Positions 44,088-57,367 of a stretch of DNA of 64,000 bases are shown here, in pieces. Made by a program: the position numbers and the translations under genes. Source of the stretch: Asterella californica (lineage: Eukaryota > Streptophyta > Marchantiopsida > Marchantiales > Aytoniaceae); the NCBI GenBank assembly GCA_036924285.1, contig JAYKYS010000004.1, positions 23,778,001 to 23,842,000 of the forward strand, in the 5' to 3' direction. The stretch's first letter is position 1. Each line of letters opens with the position of its first letter. The notes under the pieces are model-generated. The model saw only the letters and a program-made list of their open reading frames with translations, was not told where the DNA came from and made no database searches.

Positions 44088-45879
44088 ACGTTTCCCGCTG
44101 ATACCGGTAGACGGTTTCAGCCAACTGGACGTTTCTCTTCAGTTCTACTTCTGTTCACTTACTTACTCTGTTCATCATTTATGCTCCTCGGCCATTCAGT
44201 CTTGTAGGTTTCACTTCACCTCCTCTGAGTCAGTAAACTTCAGCAGTGAAAGGGAAAGATTCAAAAGTACAATCGTTCTTTTCGCTGATGTTGTTCTTTA
44301 CTGCATTGCTAACACGCAACTCACACTGCAGTGAAACCTCATTATGATCACATCTTTCTTGGGAACAGTTCATTTCTTTCTAAACGTCTCTCGTTATAGT
44401 CACTATCGCATAATATATAAACATATTATTTTATTATAGAGAAAAGTACAACACTATTAATTTTAATGAAATAGTTTTTTACGCTGTCATAAGAGAAAGA
44501 CCTTTTTCAACTCTAATATCCTATTCTTTTTACTTTTGATCGTTTATTACCCTCGTTCATGAAAACAGCAAACAAGGTTGACGTTTTCTTTATTCTTTAC
44601 TCTAATAATTATATAATTACTTTAATAATTATATATGATCATAATTTTAAAATCATAAAATATAGGATAACTAATTACGTGACTATAACGAGGTTTGACT
44701 GTACCAACAACCTCCGCCTTGCAAGCCTACTTCCGCATAAAGGAAGGTTCAAGTAAACGGAAAGTATGTATCAACCAGGCAGAGCTTTTATGTCATCCGG
44801 TAGATAAAGAAACACGCGACGCAATGAATAGCCACTGGATGGAAATACCCCATCAATCCCTACAAGGAAAAGAGGGACCCTATGGGCTTTTATGTCATCC
44901 GGTAGATAAGCAGCAGCCATGATCGTTTCCGGTTGCCAGAAACCTGCTGGCATCACGACGGAAATGTATATTTCATTTACACTTGTTGTTTGCCAAGTTT
45001 GTACGTACTTTTCCTGGTAAAACTTTTAATTTACCTAAAGGTTTAAAGGTGTGATGCTCTCTGTGTTCCAAAACGTGGGCGTGCTTCCCGGTAAGATTCG
45101 ACAACGTGCCGTTGCTCTTGGCGGTTTGCCGGTTAAATAAAGTCTGGCTTTTACCCGTTTCGGGATAGAAAGAAAGGCTTTTGACCACGCGATGAACTAC
45201 AGTCAGAGTTCGATATTCTATCTAAGAAACGGAGGCTACTACAGTAGTGAACGAGAAAAGAAGATGGTTGTCCTTATAGGACAACGTGCGTATGGAGAAA
45301 GTAACCATAATGGCATGGGAAATAAATACTTGAACCGTGGTCGGCTTGCTACGAGGTAAGGTATCCCTTGAAATCTGCAGTACTCGTGAACTGCAATGTA
45401 TAGGCAGAGGAAATGAATGTGTACTCTGCTGCTACTGTACTGTTTGAGAAGTTGGTTGTCCTGGTCGTTTGACTAACCACGTGCTCTGCAACTTCTACCA
45501 CGTCTGATTGGAACCAAGTTGTAGGTATCTAAAGGAATCATTCGGGAACGTTCGTGAAAGATTCGTAGTCTTTTTGCGTCAAATAGATTATTGTAGTGAT
45601 AAGCTTATTCTCACATATATTTACTAAATGAAAGTACTGTATTTCACGCTAGAGTCAAATAGTGAATTCTGTATTTAGCAGTTATTTTCTTGTTGTATTT
45701 GATGTACTAAAACACTTAAAGATCCTGTAAGATATATTTGGACAAATATGTATCCAAAGTGTACTTTGGCCTAAGAAAGGAAAGTCTAAAACTGTGATTG
45801 GACCAGACACTACAGTGGAATGTCATCGAACTTGTTTAATTATTTATTGCAAGCTGTTCAAGATGTATTAGTTAGAATT
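44088..45879. other. Noncoding stretch with a short duplication
   Basis: GCTTTTATGTCATCCGGTAGATAA occurs twice, near 44784 and 44885, about 100 nt apart. The rest shows no gene or known repeat. Confidence 0.35.
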
Positions 45880-46165
45880 TGATAAATATTAAATGAAAAA
45901 TATAATATCTTAAAGTGAAATATATTCAGATTAATATTATATAATATATATTAACTACATACTACATGCCAGAATTTCTGGAAAAAACCCATAAGTCATG
46001 GAGGGTCAATCATCCACTAGGAACAATAAGACCGATCTGCTTTCTTGTAAAAAAAGAAATTTTGCGTAAGAAAGATTAGGTGATAAATTAAAAGTTAACG
46101 GTTTTGCAAGTTTATATATTCCTCTCTTCCGAAGATGGAAGAGGTGAATATACAAGTTCGATGTT
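45880..46165 (+). repeat. A+T-rich hairpin repeat family, copy 6 (eroded)
   Basis: Retains AACCCATAAGTCATGG, one hairpin half (AGATTAGGTGATAAATTAAA) and the terminal CTCTTCCGAAGATGGAAGAG with GAATATACA. The beginning is poorly conserved. Confidence 0.5.
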
Positions 46166-49100
46166 TCTAGAGAAAATAAACTATCATACTCAAACGTTTA
46201 GAGTACATTTTATTGTTTCATGTAGTCTAAGATATTATCATTTGAACATTGTGTAACACTTTGAATTAAACTTTTGGAGACGTGTGCACGAAAGATAGTT
46301 ATTACAGGAATTAGCTTATCACTATGGTAGTAACTGACAGAACTAAGAATTAGATGGCATTGAGGTTTGTGTAATCCGATCACAACGTACCATATGATTA
46401 ATATTTATTCCATGAGCTCAACGAGTAACCTCGAGGTTAACGTTAGATGTGAAATTACTGAATAGATGTACATAATGTAAATAATTGTTTACTTTGAGGA
46501 TACAATGATGAAGAACAAGAGACCTTAGATAACTAGTCTTTTCATAATCTAGATTATATTATTTGGTTTTCTGTTACAAGTGAACACCATGTTCTAGATT
46601 TGAGTGTATACTTTTTTCTCCTTTGCTCGAGGGCAAATTTTTCATCACCTTCGTCTTCAAAACCAACTGCATGTTATTAATTCTTTACTCGAAAGAAGTT
46701 TTATAGATAGGACCTCTACCATTTTTATAGATACAACCTTTCTATTCTCTAGAAAGAATGATGGAATAAAGGAAGAGTTTGTTCTTGTTTGTTTTCCATT
46801 TATGGTGGATTTATTGTGCTTGTACTAGTGCTTTTGTGGCTTGATACAATAAATCGAAAATTCTCATGACCAAAAATCTTTACTTGTAACTAGTGCAAGC
46901 CTATGACAAAGTATGCATAATTCTCTAGAGCTTGTATGACAGATTTGTTTCGGATAGACTTCGCTAGAGAAGTTTGTAAATCATAACATTCTTAGAGATC
47001 CATGTATGTAAAGATAACGAAAGAGTTAGTCACTAGCAATTTTTCAGGAACTTAAAATTGTAAGATCTTACTTAATTGACAAACTGCTGTGTATGGACTT
47101 TCATATCACACTTATCCGTTCCACACAAGGATTGATTTTTGACTTGATCGGATCATTATTCCAAAATAAGTATTTTTTTAGAATCAAAATATATAAAAAT
47201 CAGATTTCGTTAGTGCATGGACACGTGAAGACATGAAAAATGAAAAATCTATCTTTTGTACGAGACAAAAGATTAATGTATATATAATATTCAAAATCTT
47301 GACAATGAGGAAAATATTTACAAGCAATTGCAAGTCTCTTATTTTCTTTGGTTATGTCATTCAAGTTCTTCAACGTTGTCATGTTTTAGGTGTTATGAGT
47401 ATCGAGAGACTAATCATTGATTGTGCTAGAGATATAGAACTTCAGAACTCGATAATAAGAAACTTTCTCTATGGAGAAGATCACATCGTAATATCAAGAA
47501 CCACCAAAATTCATCGCGAACTAGTTTTTCACAAGGACACCAATTCATCTATAACATTCATTGTAAGTAAGAAGGATCAATGGAGGAGGAGGGAAGGAGA
47601 CCCCTAATCTCCTTTCTCACATGAAGATCATGTCTTTCTCATGAAAAAAAGTACAGTGTCTCAAATGGTGTTATGCTCCGCAATGATTTCTTTTCCATGT
47701 GTACATCAGAAAAGATGCACTCATGTAATAGAGACAGCCTGATCACAACTACACCTCGAGATACCTGTGATCAGAGGCTGAGGGAGACTCAATCGAAGAC
47801 GTATTGCTATGGTAAAGCTGAAGATGCGATGCGTAGTCGAGGGGAGGAAGGCTTGGCAGAAAATCAAGTATCCGCATCCGGACCCGCGCAAGAACAAAGA
47901 CGAACTATAATATAATCCGAAAGTCCATCTGACTGGAGACCAGCAAAGACTAGATACGAATGGAAACTATGGCTGAGTGTCCTCTGAAGCGAAGGCGTCC
48001 CATCTCTAGCAATGACATCAAAATGTTTGATTTGATTTCTCGTGGAATGACAAAGCGTTCAACTCTTTCTCCTCTCTATACTATTTCTAGACTATGCTGT
48101 GATCACAACATAGTCTGCTTTCAGAGTACTTATTTCTTAAGACTTTTCTCCATTACGTCTCTAAGTGCTTTCCTTACAAGATCACCAGTACCCTTGGCAT
48201 TAACATAACATCTTGATAATGCCAAGATGTTATGTGTAAAAATTTTTGCCATTACCATGCTTCGGATGAGATTGTTCAGTTCACAATTCTAGAGCTTGTT
48301 TCTTTTGACTCACGATATTATTATTAAAGACTGAAAGTCATTAAGTGATAATAACTAATAAATACCAATGAATAACCAGGAGTGAATATCAAATCTGAAC
48401 TTCTCATCAAAATTATTGAATATTGCTTGTACAGAGTTATCTATCTTCCTTAAGTCACGGAAACACTTTCGCAATAAAGAACAACTTCTGATTCATGAAA
48501 AATACAAAAAAGATCACGAAAAACAGCTACTTAGGACGCATTGGAGACATGCTCTTATTCCGGATAAAACCACCTACCACTCCTACGTGGTAAGACTGCG
48601 TCTCGTGCTTCGGCTTCAACGCCGAACAAGCCATATCCGTAGAAGCAGTAACGGCGTAGAGTGCCATCAGTCCCGACCTGTTTGTGAAATTTGTAGTGCC
48701 AGATGTGTCGAGGACGCGTGAGAAGCTTAAGTCGAACAGGTCAATAAATGTTCAGAAGTTGAAGAATGTTTCGGAAGTCCAATACTTTCAATTCTCTGTG
48801 CTACCACGGCTGTGATTCCTCGCGGCGAGTGCGAATGGCGGGCGTACGCAGCTAGTTGAAAGTTATCATAAGATAACGTATGTATTCGTGCTGCTGCTGA
48901 AAGGGCCATCACCCGAGCATGAGGAACCAGCAACACAGAAGTTTGGACAACGGATGTAGACAGCACACAGGATGGTTATGGTATCCACCTAGCACTGTCT
49001 GTTCCATTCTTCGGCCCTTAAAAAACCGGAGGTTTCTTTCTTTCTTTCTTCTTCATCTTCGCTTCTCTCTGACCAGGATCAGAGATCAGGAAACCGACTG

Positions 49101-49834
49101 GGCGACCTCACTTACTAAATTCAAGCACACCCATAAACAACAAGGGCGCGCAGAAGAGCAACGATTGCTAAAAGAATGGCCGCAAGCACAATCGTTCAAA
49201 AGCTTTGCGCGTGTACAACATCACGATCTCGCTCACGTTTCCAAAACATTAGGAAACTGCCCACATAAATCTTCCAGGACTTGTATGAAAATGTTTGGAT
49301 GAGAATTTACAGAGATCCATAGTTCCTGGGAGAATCAGAAACGGGAACCTTCAGTACAATTTAGACTTTACATCTCGAGTGCCATAAAAAAAGTGGCCTC
49401 TACGAGCTCGCACTGACCAGATCCCCAGATGTCAGACAGCCACACACCTTGGGACCTCTTGGGTCTTCCAGCCTAATTGAAGGTTGCTGTGCAACTAAAA
49501 AAATAGCGCACCATATCTAGTTTCCTTCCTACCAACAGCTAATTTCGTAAATTTTGAATAATGGGCTACCTCAGGCAGAATTTCGAACTATCTATACCTC
49601 GTTGCAAACACGTGGGCAGTTGCCAACTGGATTCAACCAATCTATCTAGTGGTGTGACCTTAAACATCTTCACATCCACGGCCTCAATCACAATATCATG
49701 CGTATGAAATCTGGCACAAAGTTTAGTAAACAAATTTCATATAACATGATACGTCCCAGAACGAGGTGATCAGGCGAGTGTCGACTTGATGAATTACAAA
49801 AATAATGTTGGAAAGATGTGGAGAACTCCAGGTC
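46166..49834. other. Noncoding stretch downstream of TFIIB
   Basis: Frames at 47233-47607 and 48416-48721 are open but have no recognisable product and biased composition. An overlapping pair of inverted repeats lies at 48193-48235. A CTTT-type simple repeat is near 49034-49050. No gene is called. Confidence 0.3.
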
Positions 49835-52533
49835 CTAGGGTGCACAAAGATTCTTCAAGTCTTCTTCTTTGGCAAACCACTCCGGTATCAACTTGGATGC
49901 GTGCGGATACAAATCCTTGTAGGAGTTTCTGATTGTAACTTCAGCCACCCCAGCAACTCGCGAAATATCTGTGCAAAACAAATCGTATGAGCAAGTACCT
50001 TTACCAAATTCTGAATATAGACTGTAAGCTGTACAGGACGATAGCACAAGAGCTCTGGAGTTACTGAGAGACGAAAGGATATAGAACATATAAGAACACC
50101 CCTACTGAGTCCAATCCTCTGAAAAGCCTACTCTAAAAGGGTTACGAGTCAGCATCCATATCTCAACTCAGACAACAGATGTTGTTGTCATAATAGTTTA
50201 GTCATAATAGTCCCGAACTTCAGCACCAAAATACTCTGTGGATGGGCCTCGCGAGCAACAAAGAAAATCCATGCTAGCTTTGAAGTACCAATGCATACCT
50301 TTCAGAGGCTTCTTATCATCTGATAGTTGTGAAATCATATAAATAGCAGCGGCGGCAATGGAAATAGGACTCTTCCTGTAGCACAACAGATTGCATGTGA
50401 GCGCATATAAGACGATCGACCTCATACACACACAACGAATTAGGCCCATGAGGAAGACCTAGAGAAGATTGATGGTCTTGGAAAAGCGGAAAAAGTACAT
50501 TCCAACTTGAATCTTGATTGGTCATTCCAAAACTCCAAAATGCTTCGACGAGATAGAATTGTCTGGGAAACAAAGATCTCAAATAAGATCGTGCGTTCAG
50601 AGAATAATATATGAAACCAGTCCTAGTAAAGCCATGAGTGGTTGTAAATACCGAATATCAAGTTGTTCAGATCTCTTCACAGAATCCGTGGCTGCCCTAA
50701 CAGCAGTGTTTGTCATCCCTAGATGCGAGCAGAAACGCCTCTGCAGGTAGCAAAAGAACGGAAGTCATTCACGTGCTCTTCCTTCTGACATGGTGTTTAA
50801 CAACAAACCTATTTAAACAGGCTCCACCTGATGATGGTCAAACCTGGTGATTCTTATACACTAGACAACGATTCTAGGGTTTTCCGTTTCTGTAACGAAA
50901 CTCACCAGGAAATCACCAGCGTGAATTGTACCCATCTCCATAGACATTCCCATTTCCTCCTCCAGCTGCTTCACAATAAACTTCGTGGCGCGCCCAATTT
51001 CCTTCTTGGAAGCACCATTAGCTACGGAGCAGATTTCTACAATCATCCACAACCTGGGTGTGAAAATCCCACCTCGAAAGACAAACCTAAAGCGTGTCGT
51101 CACTCAGTTTGCCAGTAGACCAATGAACACTTATCACAATCATGAACCAATGCATTCTAGGGCTTCCATTACCTTTGAAGGTTCGTGGTTTGTCCTCTTG
51201 CCTACATGCAATGTAGAGACAAGCAGCCAGGATTGCATCTTGACTCCTTCCCCTTATGGATTTCAGATCCTCGACCTTTTTGTAGATCTCATTGGCTCGA
51301 TCCTTCACAAGAAAGAAGTAGGTGTGCATTTAGCACCTCTTCATTGCGAAAGATTAGATGTCACCTCCTCAAGATGAATGTTTGTATCGAACAGCCACCA
51401 ACATGGACTGTTTAAACATCTGCTCCCATGTCATGGCAGGGAAACTCTCCTGGCAAACGACTGAGAATATCTAGACCAAAGATCTGTTGTGGGGGACGAA
51501 GAGTATGGACGAAAGCCTCGGAGATCTAGATGCAGAAGTACAGACGAATGGACGAGACTGGGTGACCAACTGGGACGTACGTACAAACTGCTGCACACAC
51601 AGAATAACCTAAAGCCCCGGACTCGAATTCAAACTAATACTAGCAACGCGGTGAAACTCGAAGGTTACACGGAGGCGAAGCTTAGTATGCACCTTAATGG
51701 TAGAGACTAACCCCAATCTGCAACAACCGCCGACACCCAGAAAGTTAGAATAGACAACAAAGGATTTAGCTTGAGCTGCTAAAAACAATGAACAACTTGA
51801 CTTTATGGCCCACTAAACCAACTAATCGGAGAACATTTGCATTAGGAGCACCGTAACAATACATAGAGGTACCGCAGTCAATCTCAGCAATGCGCCTCTT
51901 CCTTTATATCCAGATTCTTAGACCATCTCCCATGCTGGTCAAACTCAAGGATGGCCTACGGACTGGGACGATGTCAATTACGTACGTAAGATTATCAATC
52001 GCATGGTAAAATAAGCAATGATCGATCCGCCTATCTGCCGGTGGGCGGATCAGCAGCGCACAACAGTACGCTGTTATGGAACAAGGCTGGATGGGCGTCA
52101 GGTATTGTGGGCCAGGAAAAAAGGAGAGTACATTTCTCAAAGTCGACTTGGAGAGCTAAGTGCAACAAGAAAGCAAATATTACCGGTCAGCCATGGTCGC
52201 AATCGTCCGAAACGCGATGATCAAAGAACGGTCAGGATTTGAGCCACGATTTTGCCAGCGGCCAAGAGATGACATGAAATCTCCCTGCGCTCCGTTTGGC
52301 TTCGTGATAATTGTAGACATACCGCCGTCAGTCAGCAGGGGATTAGAAGGACCTCCAACACGTACGGGGTCATTCGACGACGACTCGTTGGAGAATGTAC
52401 GCCATTCGGAAGTCTCATCGATGGAATGGGCCTCGAGAACTAGACCACACTCGGAGCAGACCATGTCTCCGGCGGCATGATCCACCACAACCTCTGTCGC
52501 TCGGTGGCATTCTGGGCAAACCACCTTGTTCAT
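49835..52533 (-). CDS. TFIIB: General transcription factor IIB, 7 exons
   Basis: Exons, in transcript order: 52533-52184, 51717-51693, 51302-51173, 51036-50906, 50740-50652, 50375-50299 and 49968-49835. All introns are GT-AG, and the exons join to 936 nt, 311 residues. TFIIB bridges TBP-bound promoter DNA and RNA polymerase II in the nucleus. The N-terminal zinc ribbon is CPECH ... CSECG (residues about 6-30). The B-finger/core linker follows ([12 protein letters not shown]). Next comes the first cyclin-like repeat ([34 protein letters not shown]). The second repeat is [49 protein letters not shown]. The C-terminus [14 protein letters not shown] is plant-like. The length matches plant TFIIB, at about 312. 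The second exon is a 25-nt microexon encoding LGLVSTIK. No break was seen. The gene has no close gene neighbour. Confidence 0.95.
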
Positions 52534-52602
52534 CTTGTCACTTCCCTGCCTTCTCGAATCCGTTCACTCTCAAATTCACTTCAAGATCGAATCGGCAGTA
52601 AA

Positions 52603-52697
52603 CTGAAAAGATCAGAGGTTTGAAATTCGAAGTTTATCAACTATTTCAGGGCTACCTGCTCCTAAGAGTTCTTTGTCAGAGAATTCCGTAAGCTTAC
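52603..52697 (-). other. Probable 5'UTR intron of TFIIB
   Basis: On the minus strand a good donor (GTG then GTAAGC, at 52697) and acceptor (TCTTTTCAG, ending 52603) define a 95-nt intron 69 nt before the start codon. A GA-rich stretch just upstream (about 52700-52718) fits a plant leader. This is inferred from splice motifs only. Confidence 0.45.
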
Positions 52698-55600
52698 CAC
52701 ACTCTTTCTCTCTCTCTCCTCTGGCTACTCTCAACGAAGTCGATACTTCCAATTTTACAAGTGATCGGAGGACAATCAGCGAATAAAGTCAATCTCTACT
52801 CTCAGACTGACTAGAGCATCGGATTGCGCCCATGCTTCAGCTATGCCTCCGCCCTTTCTGCTCTCTTTGGGTTAAAGAGGAAGAGTATGTCAGAAGCTCT
52901 TAAAATCACACAATTCTTTCTTAATCTTCGATGAATGTTCGGTAGGTCCCAAGTTCGAACTGTGCGCAGGTTTTAGATCACAAAACCCAAACAGACATTC
53001 ACTGGAAACGAGCCTCTTGTATACTACCTTCCTTCGCTCTCTTTGTGGAGGATGGGCGGCAAGCGCTCTTTGTCCTTCACTCGGAGGTGCGGAGGCGGGT
53101 TGAAGCAAATGGCATTCAAGACGGCTTTACGTGTTTATATACACGGGCAAGGCTAGGTCAGCCCGCAGCTGGTTCGTTGGGATGTGATGTTACGCCATAT
53201 CCCGGGTCAGGTTCCCTCACGCGTCATCCTCGCTCGACCTCATTCGCTCCAAATAGCCCTCCGGTTCCTCCTCTCCCTTTTCTCTGCTGCTTGCACTTGA
53301 ATCTGGAATCCGAGCCCTAGATTACCAATCTGACGGGTGTGGCCTCATGACAAGTGAAAAGGCCCCAGGTAAATGCTGATGTCCTGCTGGCTCGCCCTTG
53401 GGAGAGAGCTGGTGTATATATACGGCGTCCTACGGACACAAGCCATTCCTTAGTGACAAGGGACAAGAGAAGGGAAAGTAACGGCTTGAATCGGTCCCTC
53501 TCGGTCGCAGGTTCGCTCATATGGATGTCTGGCAAGAAGTGGCTGCGAACATGCGTGAGGCTACCGCTGATGCTCTTGTCTGATAGGACATACCGTAGGC
53601 TGCTGGCTGGCAAGCGATCCATGCTGGGGCCGACCCACCATATGGACACATACCCTTCTACATCTACAAATAAGTACTGCGTTACATATATTCCTTCAGC
53701 TCCACTGTCCCTGTCATTCTCCCAGACACGGACTTGTGGGATGGCAGGAGGCGGGCTACTTCCGCGATATCATGGATTGGATCCCGTCGCCAGCTCGTTT
53801 ATGAGTCCTTTCTGTGTGAAGCGCGTTCGTTCGCTTGCTTGGTCCTTGCCCATCAGGCTTCTCAATTTCGGACTTGAGGATTCGACCTCCCGATTCCCGA
53901 CGCGTTGTCGTCTTGGTTAGAAAGGATGTTGTACTACGTCGACAGTCATTGTCACAGTCGTTATTCCTCATTAACTTTTGATCTTTCGTGTCCACACAAG
54001 AAAAGGAGTTCATATCCACGGAGCTTCCGACGAGGAGAAAAGGTGAATGATCAAGGCCGTTTTCCTTCGTTCCACCTCATTCCGCCTGGCTGCAAAATAC
54101 GGCCGCGGGCACGGACTGGAAGGTCGGCCCTTTTTCTCTTTCACTCCCTTTGTCTTGCATTTCAGATATACTTAGACAAATGGAGGCGACCGCGCGGACG
54201 TTCTGCATAAGTCTTCGGGTCATAAGGTTTGCCGGCCCCCTTGCTTAGTCAGTGCTTCTGTATTCGCACAATCCATGATTCAGGAGGGTATGTTCGTTTA
54301 GCTACCGAAGGATGCCTTTGGGATTGACGATCAAGGTATTGAGGAACTCTCTTGCGATCAATGCATTTTGTGGTATTGGGAGTAGAATACGAGTAGAAGC
54401 TTGGTAACTTGGGTTGGCAGGTCACATCACCAGCCTTTTCCTCACCTTGACAACGGTGAGAGAGACAGAGTGTGTTCTTGCACGGATCCTTTAACGAGAG
54501 TGATAGTCCATATCACTCTCGTTAATGATGTCGTGTGCCTCAAGACGATTGCAGAGGTGCAAAGTGTGATGGTTGCACTGGGTGGGCCTTTGACGATGAC
54601 AGAGAAAGTCGCGTACAAGGATATGTGAAAGGGATGATTCTTGCCTACAAGCAGTGGTTCTGATCGCCCCTTATCGTTTCCACGGAAAGTTTTAAGGATC
54701 TTCAGAGACGGGGTTGTCTGAGAACTGTGAGGCGAGACTTGCTTGCTTCTCTCGTACTTTGCTCCATACACCAATAGCGCATGTTTTAGCTCACGTCCAC
54801 ACGCAGAGTTACCATCTACCAAACGAAATTTCCTGTTACTGACGAGTTCCGTACCGACGAGTTGCTGCGTCAATGCTCTAGTCAGTCCAACGGAAAGTGC
54901 AGTTTAGGGTTTTACGTTCTTGATGTGATGATCTCGAGGTTTGCATATTTCTGGTGGATCGGAGATAGCCGATATCTTCTAGGTGGCTGTGGTGCATCCC
55001 ACAGTTTACTGTTGAGATGCGTCGTTGTAGGTAACACCAGGTACAGTACCTATACTCCCTTAACCAAATTGAGCTTTCTCTTGGTGAAGGGTTGCGCGAT
55101 GCTTCGCACTTATCTGACGTTGCTACTGCAAGTCCAGGGTATTATCGAGCCGACAAGTGACGTTTTATGTTTCTTTCATGTTGGATGGATACGAACGGTA
55201 TGTGCATTGCGTTTCCATGCAGATGGAGACCCCTGGTGTCAGCGTTGAGTCTTTGCACGCCCTTGAGAAACCTATTGTGTGTGACTTTAGGAGCTCGGTT
55301 ATGTTGAGGGATGAGGTGCTACAGAGTGCAGCCATATGAAGATCCACGTTTATCGTTCTCAGATGCGACTGAATGTTAACAGGGAATGGCATTCTACCTG
55401 TGTGCTCCTGAAATGCATGATACAGGGTACGAAATATTGGTGGTGTGTTAATATCAGTTTCATATTTGGAAGCAAATATTGCGAACAGATTTGGTCTCAC
55501 TCCTATAACTAACCCCTGTCCTGTTTATCGAACTGGGCAACACTTCTGTGTGTCAAAGTCTACACTTGGCTTCGAGGCTTGGCTTCGATACTGACGTTCT

Positions 55601-56264
55601 TTGATTCTTGAATTCCGCTCAACGGACGCAGTAAAATCCTTCCGAGTGAGGGACTGTTTCAGTGTCCTCCTCGACACCATAACAACTATGTTTTGGGATA
55701 GGAAGGAGTTGCTGTTGGAAGTGGGTTTATGGCTCTTGCCCGGCTCACATGAGGGTGGGAGAACGTCAGGCTAGAAAGTGCTTGCCGGATAGGGTTCATG
55801 TGAGCTCGAGTGTGTCACAAAGAGCCTTCTCTCCCTTTAAGGACTAAAGGAGTTGGAAATGAAAGGTTTAAACGAATCTGGTGACTTGCTTGACTTACAA
55901 CATCAAGAAAGAAGTTCTCTATCCTCTTAAGTAGCATGCTTATTCACCTCTCATGCATGGTGTTCGCTACGCGCGTCCGGAGCCTCATTATTTTGCCATT
56001 CGCTTCGGCCAGGAGGAAAACATTCGGTTTTTTTTTTTTTGCTCTTCTGTTGTATGCTATCAAACGACGGGGGACTATTTTGGCACTCCACACAGAAAAA
56101 AAAGGCTTTTCATCTTGCACCCTCTTCTCGTTCTCTTCTTCTACAGGTCTCTCGTGTAAGAAATTGAAAGCACAACTGGAGATCCCGTTTCAACCCATTT
56201 TTCGATTTTAAGTAAAGATATAAATATGGGCTCGTGTGCGACAAACGAGAGAGGACAACTGCAA
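52698..56264. other. Upstream of TFIIB: unassigned
   Basis: The first few hundred bases are the likely TFIIB promoter region; no clear TATA box was identified. Longer frames at 53354-53920 (plus) and 54442-54873 (minus) have no recognisable product. A 15-bp perfect hairpin lies at 54491-54525 inside the latter. No gene is called. Confidence 0.3.
54491..54525. repeat. Perfect hairpin, 15-bp arms, 5-nt loop
   Basis: TTAACGAGAGTGATA (54491-54505), loop GTCCA, and the exact complement TATCACTCTCGTTAA (54511-54525). Confidence 0.85.
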
Positions 56265-56299
56265 TTATTTTGATACAGGCAGAAATATGTATTGATGAG

Positions 56300-56725
56300 T
56301 TGCTATGTACATAGCTTCTCGCCTGCTACAGAGTGGAGGTCCTGCAGTAAATTGAAGTTGAACAGTGGAGGTACAGCAGACTGTTTTTACTACAGTTTGC
56401 GACTCGGAACTGAAGTCATATAGATGTAAAACTATGTTGTTCGTGCTACAGCTAAAAGTATAGCAAGTGCAGAGCTTTGGAAGAGGCAAGCACGTTCTCG
56501 TCCGGAACTTAAGTCATATAGATGTAAAAGTATGTTCTTCGTGCACTGAAAGTAATATACAGCTAAAACTAGAGCAACTGCACAGCCTTGGAAGAGGGAA
56601 GCACTAAGTCGTTACTGTGCAGTGAAGGAGCACTGAAACTAATATATAGATAAAACTACCATTCTGCATTGAAGGTGCAGTGAAAGTAAACGAACTGCAG
56701 AGCCTTGGAAGAGACCACCATGTGA
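56300..56725. repeat. Degenerate tandem repeat, three to four units
   Basis: Units of about 100-130 nt share GTCATATAGATGTAAAA(C/G)TATGTT, AGCTAAAA(C/G)TA, GCA(G/C)AGC(C/T)TTGGAAGAG and GTGCA(G/C)TGAA. Spacing and completeness vary. Confidence 0.6.
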
Positions 56726-57367
56726 CCGTAACTGTTTTCAACTCGTCTGCCAAGATAGAAAACAAGTAGACAGTAACTAAACATATACTGCCTGTGCACT
56801 ACACAACTCCTGACGTCAAGGGCTGTGCTCGCCTCGCTCCTCGTCTCCAGCTCTCTCGCCTTCGTCGTGTCACTCCTGGTGTCCAGCTCCAGGCTCCGTT
56901 CTAATTTCTGTAAGAAAAACAGCGCGAACCTAAACCTAATCGAAGAAACAAAGAACATGCAGCAAAGGCTTTCACTCCCGTGAATTACAGGCGAAGATGT
57001 CCCCGCAACATGAAATTGATCACAAACAGTCTTGATACGTGCACGTCTCGTCCGTTTTCCACTGAGAGTCGAATGAATCTCGATGTCAACCGGTCACTGT
57101 TTGTCTTCGACTGTCGAAGACAAATTGAAGACGACCGGTGCCACCTGCAAAAATGATAGCGAGAAGGCTAGCAGCGACGAGAAGCAAGCTCGCTACGCTA
57201 AACGAGCAGCAAGGAGAAAAACGCGACCGAGCAGCGACGAGAGGTCACTGCAGAGAAGTAGAAACAGAAATGAGCAGTGACGAAAAGCAGGCGTACCAAG
57301 AGAACGCAGCACCGACGAAAAGCAGCCTGCCTGCGCACCTAAGGCAAGGACCGACAAAAAAGATGAA

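Noticed and set aside
47233..47607. Plus-strand frame of 124 residues
   Set aside because: A+T-driven composition (Ile/Phe/Lys-rich) and no motif; not supported as a gene.
53354..53920. Plus-strand frame of 188 residues upstream of TFIIB
   Set aside because: It starts at GTG, has no recognisable domain and no supporting splice or leader signals.
54442..54873. Minus-strand frame of 143 residues
   Set aside because: It contains the perfect hairpin at 54491-54525 and has no recognisable domain.
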